A DNA stretch of 64,000 nt from contig NKIM01000005.1 in assembly GCA_002255955.1 (NCBI GenBank), positions 117,119 to 181,118 on the forward strand, written 5' to 3'. Position 1 is the stretch's first letter; each line of letters begins with the position of its first letter. Positions 17,277-24,888 of this stretch are shown here, piece by piece. Below the pieces are notes generated by a model. It made no database searches. It saw nothing but the letters and a program-made list of their open reading frames with translations, and was not told the origin of the DNA. Origin of the DNA: Burkholderiales bacterium PBB2 (lineage in GTDB: Bacteria > Pseudomonadota > Gammaproteobacteria > Burkholderiales > Burkholderiaceae_C). Made by a program: the position numbers and the translations under genes.

Positions 17277-18308
17277 TCAGCCCAACGTTTCCAGAGCGAT
17301 TTGCAGCGCCTGTTCAGGCGGCACCGGCAGGTCGGGCTGGACGCCGTGCCCGTCCAGGCGCTGACCGCTGGGTGTCAGGTAGTCGGCCACCGGAAGACGC
17401 AAGCGATAGCCGCCCGCGAGCGGCAGCGCTTCGCTCGACAGCATGGCGCCAGCCGTGCGCTGGCCAATCAAGCGGGCACCCAAGGCCTGCCGCAAGAGCC
17501 AGGCCACCGGCTCCGAGGTGCTGGCTGTGTGCCCGTCGATCAGGACCAGCAGTCGCCCGCGGAAGCCGCCTGCAGGGCTGGCCGGAATGCGCAGGCGTGC
17601 CACGCCTGTCGTTTGCAGGGCCTGGCTCAAGGCTGTGAGATCGAGCGTGGCGAGCGCGGGCATCTGCGCCAGCGCAGCCGCATCGGGCTCGTCCCGGCCC
17701 TGGCCATACCAGCGGCGTGAGAGGAAGACCCCGGCGTCCACCGGAGCCGGGGCCAGCAGGCCCAGCAAGCTGGCGGCCGCTGGCAAGGCACCCCCGGCGT
17801 TGCCGCGCAGATCGATGATCAAGGCTTCAGGCCGGGCGGCGGCCAGCGCTTGCGCGGCCGGCAGCATCTGTGCCGCATCGAGTGCGAAGCTGGGGATGCT
17901 GAGCAAGGCCACGCCGGGCCGCGGCCAGCTGAGCCGTGGCAAGGGCGCGGGGGAGGCTGGGGCGCTCGCTGCTGGAGTTTCGGGCTGCGGCGCCAGCAGG
18001 GCGTAGTGGCTGAAGCCCAGCTTCGCTGCGTGCTGGCTGCGGTTGAAGTGCAAGGCGACGCCGGCGGCGTCCAAGCCTTCGGGTGCGGCCAGCAAGGCCT
18101 TGCGAAAGGCCGTAAAAGCGGAGCTTTGGCTCCAGGCGGGCAGGGGTAGCAGGCGATCGCTCAAGGCCAGGGCTTGGGCGTAAACGCTTTGCGCGCTGGG
18201 CTCCGGGGCCGCCGCCTGGGCCAAGGGGCTCAGGCCGAACGACAGCGCGAAGACGGCGAGCACGCGCTTGGCCAGGTGGCGAGTGACAGTGAAAAACGAG
18301 CGAATCAA
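17277..18308 (-). CDS. Secreted S41-family peptidase-like protein (TTG start)
   Basis: 343 residues from a TTG at 18308, chosen because AAGGAGA lies 6 bases upstream and gives a clean signal peptide (IRSFFTVTRHLAKRVLAVFA, cleavage near SPLAQA). An ATG frame start at 18338 precedes the ribosome site and is unlikely. The C-terminal-processing-protease fold is recognised from EALIIDLRGNAGG, the serine motif GHTASTSEPVA and LIGQRTAG, where CtpA-type enzymes have a catalytic lysine nearby. Here no lysine is seen at that place, so a Ser-Lys dyad is doubtful; a tricorn/IRBP-like mechanism or loss of activity are alternatives. No PDZ domain is visible. It lies 174 bp downstream of a membrane LytTR regulator on the same strand. 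Confidence 0.75.
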   Translation of the reverse strand: MIRSFFTVTRHLAKRVLAVFALSFGLSPLAQAAAPEPSAQSVYAQALALSDRLLPLPAWSQSSAFTAFRKALLAAPEGLDAAGVALHFNRSQHAAKLGFSHYALLAPQPETPAASAPASPAPLPRLSWPRPGVALLSIPSFALDAAQMLPAAQALAAARPEALIIDLRGNAGGALPAAASLLGLLAPAPVDAGVFLSRRWYGQGRDEPDAAALAQMPALATLDLTALSQALQTTGVARLRIPASPAGGFRGRLLVLIDGHTASTSEPVAWLLRQALGARLIGQRTAGAMLSSEALPLAGGYRLRLPVADYLTPSGQRLDGHGVQPDLPVPPEQALQIALETLG

Positions 18309-18314
18309 AACGGG

Positions 18315-18321
18315 TCTCCTT
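18315..18321 (-). promoter_or_regulatory. Strong Shine-Dalgarno that fixes a TTG start
   Basis: On the minus strand AAGGAGA is followed, six bases later, by TTG at 18308-18306, which opens the signal peptide of the S41 protein. No ATG is available downstream in the region, and the only upstream ATG (18338) would precede this site. Confidence 0.7.
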
Positions 18322-18482
18322 GGAAGTGGCGCCGGCAACAGCGCGCAGCGCCCGGCGCGACAGGCGCCAGGGCTGTGCAGCCTAGAGGCAGCGTTTCGCC
18401 AGGAGTGGAAGGCGACGACCGTCTGTGATCAAGCCGAAGCGGCTGTGACGAAAACGCGTGGCCAGGGGCGAATTTGCGGGCG

Positions 18483-19388
18483 TCAGGGACGAATCTGCGT
18501 GGCATCGAGGCCGGCGCTTGGCTGCTCAGGCGGCAATTCAAAGTCGGCGGACACGGGGATCAGCGCGTCCAGGCCGCGCAGGCGGAGCTGACGCTGGCGA
18601 CCCGTTTGGACCCAGGCTTGGACCCGCTCCGGTGCCACCAGCCAGGAGCGATGCACACGCCAGCAGGCCGTCTCGCCAGCAGCCAAGCTGGCCGCCAGTT
18701 CGCCCAAGGGCATGCGCAGCAAATGGGCTTGGATGCCGCTGCCGTCCTCGGCTTCGAGCTGCAAACGGACATAGTTCTGCTGGGCTTGGGCGCAGACCAA
18801 TTGTTCGCGGCGAAAGCACAGCTGTTCGTCGCGATTGCGGCCCTGCACCACGATCTGGGGTGAGGCGCCGGCGGCCGGGGCTGTCGTGCTGGCCTTGCTT
18901 TCGGCGGCGGACGCTGCGAGCTGCACAGCCAGGACGTCGGCCCGTCCTTGCCAGAGCAGGAGCGGCAAGAGCATCAGCAGGAAGGGCAGGGCGAAGACGA
19001 GGCTGAACATGAAAAAGTCGACCCAGGATGGAGTCCTCGGCGACACCAGCCAGCAGCTGTGGGCATAGCTCAGGCCCGCGCTGCAGGCGGCCCAGATCGC
19101 CAGGGCCTGCAGTTCATCCTGCAAGCGCCACAGGGGCTGGCGCGCCCGCCGTCGCAGCGCCCAGGCACGCATGGGAAGCACCGCGAGCAGCAGGCAAACG
19201 CCGTAGCCCAGCAGACGCAGCGCCCACCAGGGCGCCCGGTAGCGCTCGCCGCCAAAGGGCTGCAGCCAGAACAGCAGGAGCAGCACCAGTCCAGTCGCCA
19301 GGCCGAATCGCCGCAGGGCGGCCCAAGGGTTGGTTTCAAAATGCCAGCGTTGTTGCAGCCAAGCGGGAACGGTGGACAAGGCGAACAT
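18483..19388 (-). CDS. Membrane-bound LytTR-family transcriptional regulator
   Basis: 301 residues. The N-terminal half has about four membrane helices (roughly residues 28-47, 57-76, 92-112 and 125-147, the last containing FALPFLLMLLPLLLW). The C-terminal part, about 180-290, is a LytTR DNA-binding domain: FRREQLVCAQAQQNYVRLQ, then CWRVHRSWLVAPERVQAW. There is no receiver domain, so this is a one-component sensor that presumably binds DNA from the membrane. It lies upstream of the S41 peptidase gene in the same direction, which may be a target. The stimulus is unknown. Confidence 0.85.
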   Translation of the reverse strand: MFALSTVPAWLQQRWHFETNPWAALRRFGLATGLVLLLLFWLQPFGGERYRAPWWALRLLGYGVCLLLAVLPMRAWALRRRARQPLWRLQDELQALAIWAACSAGLSYAHSCWLVSPRTPSWVDFFMFSLVFALPFLLMLLPLLLWQGRADVLAVQLAASAAESKASTTAPAAGASPQIVVQGRNRDEQLCFRREQLVCAQAQQNYVRLQLEAEDGSGIQAHLLRMPLGELAASLAAGETACWRVHRSWLVAPERVQAWVQTGRQRQLRLRGLDALIPVSADFELPPEQPSAGLDATQIRP

Positions 19389-19587
19389 GGGCAGCGGAGG
19401 GCTGAGGGGGGGGGCTGAGGGGTACGGGGAGGCGGCGAATTCTAGGTGGGCAGGCGCCGCTTCTGAGCCGAGGCAGGATGCGGGTTTGCCCCTCGGCTAG
19501 GGCAGAGAGGCGCGTGCGAATATCAAGCCATCGCTCACCGCAGCGAACCGCCACGCTCTTCGCAGTCAAGCGCTTCGCCGAAACTTC

Positions 19588-21192
19588 ATGCCCATCTCAT
19601 TGCCTGTTCCCCTACGCGCTGTAGCGCTTGGCCTGCTTGTCGGCTGCGGCGTGGCTGAGACTGTGGCCGCCCCCATCAAGGTGGCTGGCACTCTGCGTTT
19701 TTGCGCCCAGGGCAGCCCCAAGAGCTTCGATCCGGCGAACAGCGACTCGGGCATCGACCATGCGGCCACGTATCCGATTTTTGATGGCCTGATCGACAAT
19801 GAGCCGGGTACGGATCGACTGATCCCGGGGCTGGCCGAGAGTTGGACCGTGGCTGCCGATGGGCGCAGCATCCGCTTCAAGCTGCGCCACGGCGTCAAGT
19901 TCCACAGCACGGCCTATTTCAAGCCCACGAGGGACTTCAATGCCGACGATGTGATCTTCACCTTCGCGCGATTGCTGGACCCGCAGCACCCGTTTTCCAA
20001 GGCCCACCCCATTGTTTCGCCGTATGTGATCTCGGCGGGCTGGAAGCAGCTGATCGCGGGCGTGGATCACATCGCCGATGACGAGGTGCAGATCCGCTTC
20101 CACAGTGTCGATGCCACGTTTTTGAACCTGCTGACCTATGCCTTCGCCGGCATCCAGTCGGCCGAGTACGGGGCGCAGCTGCTCAAGGCCGGCAAGGCGG
20201 CGCAGATCAACAGCCTGCCGGTCGGCACCGGGCCTTTTGTCTACAAGAGCTACCAGGCCGACAGCATCTTGCGCTACACCCGCCACCCGGATTTTTTCCG
20301 CAGTGACCGGCCGGTGATGGAGCAGCTGGTCTTTGCCATCACCACCGACCGCAATGTGCGCACCCAGCGCCTGCGTCGCAATGAGTGCGACATCGCCGCG
20401 CTGACCAACCAGGCCGATCTGATCGAGCTGGAGCGCGACCCGGCCATCCAAATCCACAGTGTGCCGGGCCTGAACATCGGCTTCCTGGCCTACAACACCA
20501 AGAAGCCGCCGCTGGACAAGCTGGCCGTGCGCCAGGCTCTGGACATGGCCATCGACAAGAGCACCCTGGTCAAGACGGTGTTTGGCGGCGCGGGCGAGCC
20601 GGCCAACTCGCTGGTCGCGCCGCCCAGCTGGGCCTTTGATGCCAGCATCAAGACCGTGCCGCATTCACCCGAGAAGGCGCGCGAGCTGCTCAAGAGCGCC
20701 GGCGTCAAAGACCTGAGCCTGACGCTCTGGGCCATGCCGGTGCAACGCTTCTACAACCCCAATGCCCAGCTGATGGCTCAGATGATCCAGGCCGATTGGG
20801 CCAAGATCGGCGTCACCGCCAAGATCGTCAGCTATGAATGGGGCGAGTACCTCAAACGCGTGGACCAGGGCGACCATGACACCGCCTTGATCGGCTGGAA
20901 CGGCGAGGACGACCCCGCCTCGACTCTGGGCCAGCTGGCCTGCGGCGCAGCCAGTGGCAGCTTCTGGTGCGACAAGAGCTACGACGCCACGCTCGCCAAG
21001 GCCCGCCAGACCCTGGACACCGCCGAGCGTAAGAAGCTGTACAGCCAGGCGCAGCGCCTGGCCCTGACCCAGCTGCCCTGGACGCCGATTGCGCATGGCA
21101 AGGTGGCGGTGGCGGTGCGCAAGTCGATTCAGGGCTTCAAGCTGGCGCCGAGCGGGCAGTACCGTTTTGATGGTGTGACGCTCAAGCCCTGA
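19588..21192 (+). CDS. ABC transporter substrate-binding protein, family 5 (peptide-binding type)
   Basis: A periplasmic binding protein of 534 residues related to DppA/OppA. A signal sequence covers about the first 27 residues; LVGC at 17-20 could serve as a lipobox, in which case it is a lipoprotein. Family features are CAQGSPKSFDP, the segment DGRSIRFKLRHGVKFH and KPPLDKLAVRQALDMAID. It probably binds dipeptides or oligopeptides. No permease or ATPase genes are adjacent, so it is an orphan that must use a transporter encoded elsewhere. It stands alone between the divergent LytTR gene and dcd. Confidence 0.9.
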   Translation: MPISLPVPLRAVALGLLVGCGVAETVAAPIKVAGTLRFCAQGSPKSFDPANSDSGIDHAATYPIFDGLIDNEPGTDRLIPGLAESWTVAADGRSIRFKLRHGVKFHSTAYFKPTRDFNADDVIFTFARLLDPQHPFSKAHPIVSPYVISAGWKQLIAGVDHIADDEVQIRFHSVDATFLNLLTYAFAGIQSAEYGAQLLKAGKAAQINSLPVGTGPFVYKSYQADSILRYTRHPDFFRSDRPVMEQLVFAITTDRNVRTQRLRRNECDIAALTNQADLIELERDPAIQIHSVPGLNIGFLAYNTKKPPLDKLAVRQALDMAIDKSTLVKTVFGGAGEPANSLVAPPSWAFDASIKTVPHSPEKARELLKSAGVKDLSLTLWAMPVQRFYNPNAQLMAQMIQADWAKIGVTAKIVSYEWGEYLKRVDQGDHDTALIGWNGEDDPASTLGQLACGAASGSFWCDKSYDATLAKARQTLDTAERKKLYSQAQRLALTQLPWTPIAHGKVAVAVRKSIQGFKLAPSGQYRFDGVTLKP

Positions 21193-21303
21193 TGGGCAGA
21201 CTGACTGACAGATCCATCGAATGATCAAACGACTGATCAGGCGAGCGAGCGGGCCCCGGCGCACGCCTAAAATGCCAGGCACAGCAACGAGGGACCGTCA
21301 GCA

Positions 21304-21873
21304 ATGAGCATCAAGAGCGACAAGTGGATCCGCCGCATGGCCGAACAGCACGGCATGATCGAGCCCTTTGAGCCCGGCCAGATCCGCGCCAACGCCGCCG
21401 GCGAGAAAATCGTCAGCTACGGCACCTCCAGCTATGGCTACGACATCCGCTGCGCGCCTGAGTTCAAGGTCTTCACCAACGTCTACAGTTCCGTCGTCGA
21501 CCCCAAGAACTTTGACGACAAGAGCTTTGTCGACATGGAAGGCGACCACTGCATCATCCCGCCCAACAGTTTCGCGCTGGCGCGCACGGTCGAGTACTTC
21601 CGCATCCCGCGCAATGTGCTGACCATCTGCCTGGGCAAGAGCACGTACGCGCGCTGCGGCATCATCGTCAACGTCACGCCCTTCGAGCCCGAATGGGAAG
21701 GCTATGTGACGCTGGAGTTCTCCAACACCACACCGCTGCCGGCCAAGATCTACGCCGGCGAGGGCTGCGCCCAGGTCTTGTTCTTCGAGAGCGACGAGGT
21801 CTGCGAGACCAGCTACAAGGACCGCGGCGGCAAGTATCAGGGCCAGCGCGGCGTCACCCTGCCCAAGACCTAA
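21304..21873 (+). CDS. dcd: dCTP deaminase
   Basis: A cytoplasmic enzyme of 189 residues that converts dCTP to dUTP for thymidylate synthesis. Conserved segments include [55 protein letters not shown] and the C-terminal [12 protein letters not shown]. Length and start match the family. It is followed by a clear hairpin at 21902-21935. Confidence 0.96.
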   Translation: MSIKSDKWIRRMAEQHGMIEPFEPGQIRANAAGEKIVSYGTSSYGYDIRCAPEFKVFTNVYSSVVDPKNFDDKSFVDMEGDHCIIPPNSFALARTVEYFRIPRNVLTICLGKSTYARCGIIVNVTPFEPEWEGYVTLEFSNTTPLPAKIYAGEGCAQVLFFESDEVCETSYKDRGGKYQGQRGVTLPKT

Positions 21874-21901
21874 GCCCCGGCTCGGGCTCGGGCCAACTTG
21901 A

Positions 21902-21940
21902 GCGAAAACAGCCGGTGAATCACCGGCTGTTTCGCATTTA
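21902..21940 (+). terminator. Terminator after dcd
   Basis: GCGAAAACAGCCGGTG pairs with CACCGGCTGTTTCGC around the loop AAT, with one bulged A. It starts 28 bp after the dcd stop. The arms supply A-rich and T-rich flanks on both strands, so it could act in either direction. Confidence 0.7.
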
Positions 21941-22008
21941 AGTTTCGGTCGTGGCCGGCATCATGGCGCCATCCCGGTCCTGTGCAGGCCGGAACCGCGA
22001 GGCCCCCC

Positions 22009-22362
22009 ATGATCATCCCGCTGCATCTTCTGCCCGACCTGAACACCGGCGCACCGATCCCGCTGGACTTCACGTTGAATGCCGACAGCCCGAGCAGCCT
22101 GCGCATGGACATGCGCGCCGCGCCTGAGCTGGACCTGCCGATTGCCGGCCCGGTGGCCTTGTCCGATCTGCATTGCTTTCAGGCCTTGATGGCCGATGAG
22201 GGCGAACAGCTGCAACCCACCCGCATGCTCTACGACCGGCTCTATGCCTTCGAGTGCTTGGCGCGGGCCCATGCCTGCTCCAACCCAGGACTGCGTGCCC
22301 TGGCCTTGCGCCTGTTCAGCGATTACCAGCGTGCGGGCGAGTGGATTGGCCTGATGCACTGA
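22009..22362 (+). CDS. Small hypothetical protein
   Basis: 117 residues from the ATG at 22009, where GAGG lies 6 bases upstream. It has no signal peptide, membrane helix or recognised domain. The second half is helical and charged (TRMLYDRLYAFECLARAH, then RALALRLFSDYQRAGEW). It has the codon bias of a real gene, an upstream terminator (after dcd) and a downstream terminator, so it is probably a single-gene unit. I do not know its function. Confidence 0.6.
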   Translation: MIIPLHLLPDLNTGAPIPLDFTLNADSPSSLRMDMRAAPELDLPIAGPVALSDLHCFQALMADEGEQLQPTRMLYDRLYAFECLARAHACSNPGLRALALRLFSDYQRAGEWIGLMH

Positions 22363-22399
22363 GCCAGCGTCGCGCCGTCGCTCCAGATCGACGGCCAAC

Positions 22400-22431
22400 A
22401 AGCCCTCGCATGCGAGGGCTTTTGCTTTTTT
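22400..22431 (+). terminator. Terminator after the small hypothetical gene
   Basis: AAGCCCTCGCATGCGAGGGCTT is a perfect palindrome followed by TTGCTTTTTT, a standard intrinsic terminator shape. Confidence 0.8.
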
Positions 22432-22489
22432 AGGCCCATGCCATCAGGGTAAATCAGGGGCCGAAAACTGCGGCTTGAGGGCCGCAAAT

Positions 22490-22536
22490 GCGGCTGTGTC
22501 TTTCGTCATGGTCTGTGCGGCTGTGTATCGTCATGG
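22490..22536 (+). repeat. Imperfect tandem repeat upstream of the first S46 peptidase gene
   Basis: GCGGCTGTGT followed by CTTTCGTCATGG (22490-22511) recurs 27 bases on as GCGGCTGTGT followed by ATCGTCATGG (22517-22536). It covers the probable promoter or leader 27-73 bases before the ATG at 22563. The second copy includes an in-frame ATG at 22533. Confidence 0.6.
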
Positions 22537-22562
22537 ATTCGTCTCAACCTGCGTCGACCCCC

Positions 22563-24719
22563 ATGAAACGTCTGATCCCTGCCGGCTTGTTGCTGGCCAT
22601 CACCGCCGCCCACGCTGCTGAAGGCATGTGGATGCCGCAGCAGCTGCCGCAGATCGCCAAGCAGCTCAAGTCCGCCGGGCTCAAGCTGGACCCCAGCCGT
22701 CTCAACCAACTGACCGAGTTCCCCATGGGCGCCGTGGTCAGCCTGGGCGGCTGCACCGCGTCCTTCGTGTCGCCGCAAGGCCTGGTGGTCACCAACCACC
22801 ACTGCGCCTACGGCAGCATCCAGTACAACTCGACCCCGCAGCGCGACCTGCTGAAGAACGGTTTCCTGGCCGCGGACTTCAAGGATGAGCTGCCCGCCGC
22901 GCCGGGCAGCCGCATCTTCGTGACCGAAGAGGTCAAGGACGTCACCGCCCAGGTGCTGGACGCCAAGACCGCGGCACTCTCGGGCAAGGCCCGCGTCGAC
23001 GCCATCGAAGCCAAGGAAAAAGCCCTGGTGGCCGCCTGCGAGCAGGACAAGGCCTACCGCTGCCGCGTGGCCGGCTTCTACGGTGGCCTGCAGTACCAGC
23101 TGATCAAGCAGATGCAGATCCGCGACGTGCGCCTGGTTCATGCGCCGGCCGATATGGTGGGCCGTTTCGGCGGCGACACCGACAACTGGATCTGGCCGCG
23201 CCACACCGGTGACTACAGCTTCTACCGTGCCTACGTCGGCCCGGACGGCAAGCCGGCTGATTTCAGCCCCGACAACAAGCCCTACCAGCCCAAGCACCAC
23301 CTGAAGCTGGCCACCACGCCGCTGAACGAAGGCGACTTTGTCATGGTCACCGGCTACCCGGGCCGTACCCAGCGCCACCGCCTGCCGCAGGAGGTGGATT
23401 TCGCCTTCAGCTTCGCCCAGCCCACCGGCATCCAGAACATGCTGACCCAGCTGGACCTGATCAAGCAGGAAACCGCCGGCCGCCGCGAGGCCGAGATCGC
23501 CCTGGCTGGCTCCGTGCAGGGCCTGGGTAACGCCTCCAAGAACATGCAGGGCCAGATGGCCAGCTATGCCGGCAGCGACATCCTGGCCCGCAAGCGCAAG
23601 GCTTTTGAGGACCTCAAGACCTGGGTGAACAGCGACGCCGCTCGCCGCGCCAAGTACGGCGCCGACCTGGCCGCGGTGGAAAGCCTGCTGGCCGAGCGTC
23701 AGTCCCTGGCCCGCACCGAGTCGAGCCTGCGCGCCTACTCGCCGCGCCTGCTGGGCACCGCCCGCGGCCTCTACCAAAACGCTCAGCAGCGCCTGCTGCC
23801 CGATGCCCAGCGCAAGCCGGGCTACCAGGAGCGCGACGCCCTGCGCCTGCGCCAAGGCCTGGAGTCGCAAGACCGCCGCTACGATGCGCAGACCGACATC
23901 CGCCTCGCCTCGCACTTCTACGCCAAGTACCTGGCCCAGCCGGCCGAGCAGCTGAACCAGCCCCTGCTGAAGGCCCTGGGCCTGAAGGCCGGCATGGATG
24001 AAGCGGCCGTCAAGGCCCGCCTGCAGGAACTGCAGGCCGCCACCCAGCTGACCGACAAGGCCAGCCGCCTGGCTTGGCTGGACCGCAGCGTGGCCGATTT
24101 CGCCGCCAGCAAGGACGCCTACATCGCCGCTGCCGTCGCCTTGTACGAGGAAGACGAGCGCATCGAGAAGCGCGACAAGGAACTGGAAGGCCGCATCGAC
24201 CAGGCCTATGCCAACACCATGGCTGCCCTGATGGCCTTCAAGGCCAGCAAGGGCGAGGCCCTGTACCCCGATGCCAACGGCACCCTGCGCGTGAGCTACG
24301 GCCATGTCCAAGGCCGCAAGCCGGGCACCGATGGCAACGACTGGCTGGCCTTCACCACCCTGCGCGGCATCACGGCCAAGCACACCGGCACGGGCGACTT
24401 TGACGCCCCCGAGGTGCAGCGCAAGGCCATCGAAGCGCGTCAGTTCGACAAGTACGCGGTCAAGTCCCTGGACTCCGTGCCGGTCAACTTCCTGGCCACG
24501 CTGGACACCACCGGCGGCAACTCCGGCTCGCCGGTGCTGAACAGCCGTGCCGAACTGGTGGGCCTGCTGTTTGACGGCACGCTGGACGCCGTCATCTCCA
24601 ACTGGGACTTCAACACCAAGATGACCCGCAGCATCTGCATGGATGCCCGCTACATGCTGTGGCAGATGAAGGTGGTGGACAAGGCCGACCGCCTGCTCAA
24701 GGAAATGAACGCGCTCTGA
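22563..24719 (+). CDS. S46-family dipeptidyl-peptidase (first of a tandem pair)
   Basis: A periplasmic serine peptidase of 718 residues with a signal peptide MKRLIPAGLLLAITAAHA. The family removes dipeptides from the N-terminus of oligopeptides (DPP7/DPP11). The catalytic His80 lies in TNHHCAYG, the aspartate is probably in HTGDYSFYRAYV, and the nucleophile is Ser654 in GGNSGSPVLN. Eighteen residues after the serine is a glycine (FDG), as in DPP7-type enzymes with broad or hydrophobic preference; DPP11 has arginine there. The start at 22563 gives the signal peptide; an in-frame ATG at 22533 would add ten residues. A close paralogue follows 169 bp downstream, after a terminator. Confidence 0.92.
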   Translation: MKRLIPAGLLLAITAAHAAEGMWMPQQLPQIAKQLKSAGLKLDPSRLNQLTEFPMGAVVSLGGCTASFVSPQGLVVTNHHCAYGSIQYNSTPQRDLLKNGFLAADFKDELPAAPGSRIFVTEEVKDVTAQVLDAKTAALSGKARVDAIEAKEKALVAACEQDKAYRCRVAGFYGGLQYQLIKQMQIRDVRLVHAPADMVGRFGGDTDNWIWPRHTGDYSFYRAYVGPDGKPADFSPDNKPYQPKHHLKLATTPLNEGDFVMVTGYPGRTQRHRLPQEVDFAFSFAQPTGIQNMLTQLDLIKQETAGRREAEIALAGSVQGLGNASKNMQGQMASYAGSDILARKRKAFEDLKTWVNSDAARRAKYGADLAAVESLLAERQSLARTESSLRAYSPRLLGTARGLYQNAQQRLLPDAQRKPGYQERDALRLRQGLESQDRRYDAQTDIRLASHFYAKYLAQPAEQLNQPLLKALGLKAGMDEAAVKARLQELQAATQLTDKASRLAWLDRSVADFAASKDAYIAAAVALYEEDERIEKRDKELEGRIDQAYANTMAALMAFKASKGEALYPDANGTLRVSYGHVQGRKPGTDGNDWLAFTTLRGITAKHTGTGDFDAPEVQRKAIEARQFDKYAVKSLDSVPVNFLATLDTTGGNSGSPVLNSRAELVGLLFDGTLDAVISNWDFNTKMTRSICMDARYMLWQMKVVDKADRLLKEMNAL

Positions 24720-24749
24720 TCGCAGCTCGGTTTTCAGACCGACCGCAGC

Positions 24750-24779
24750 AAGGCCCTCCACTGGAGGGCCTTTTTTTTG
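24750..24779 (+). terminator. Terminator between the two S46 peptidase genes
   Basis: AAGGCCCTC-CACTG-GAGGGCCTT is followed by a run of eight T residues (shared with the stem end). The second peptidase gene must therefore have its own promoter in the ~110 bp that follow. Confidence 0.88.
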
Positions 24780-24888
24780 CTTCCCCGGCGCTGCTGGATC
24801 AGGGTTTGTCTGTGTGTCTCTTCACACACGGCAGGGCGGGCGAATGCGGTTATGGTGCGGATTCCAAAAATTGGGCGGAGACCTTTGC

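Noticed and set aside
22506..24761. Minus-strand open frame of 751 codons opposite the first S46 peptidase
   Set aside because: Antisense shadow of a gene with clear catalytic motifs.
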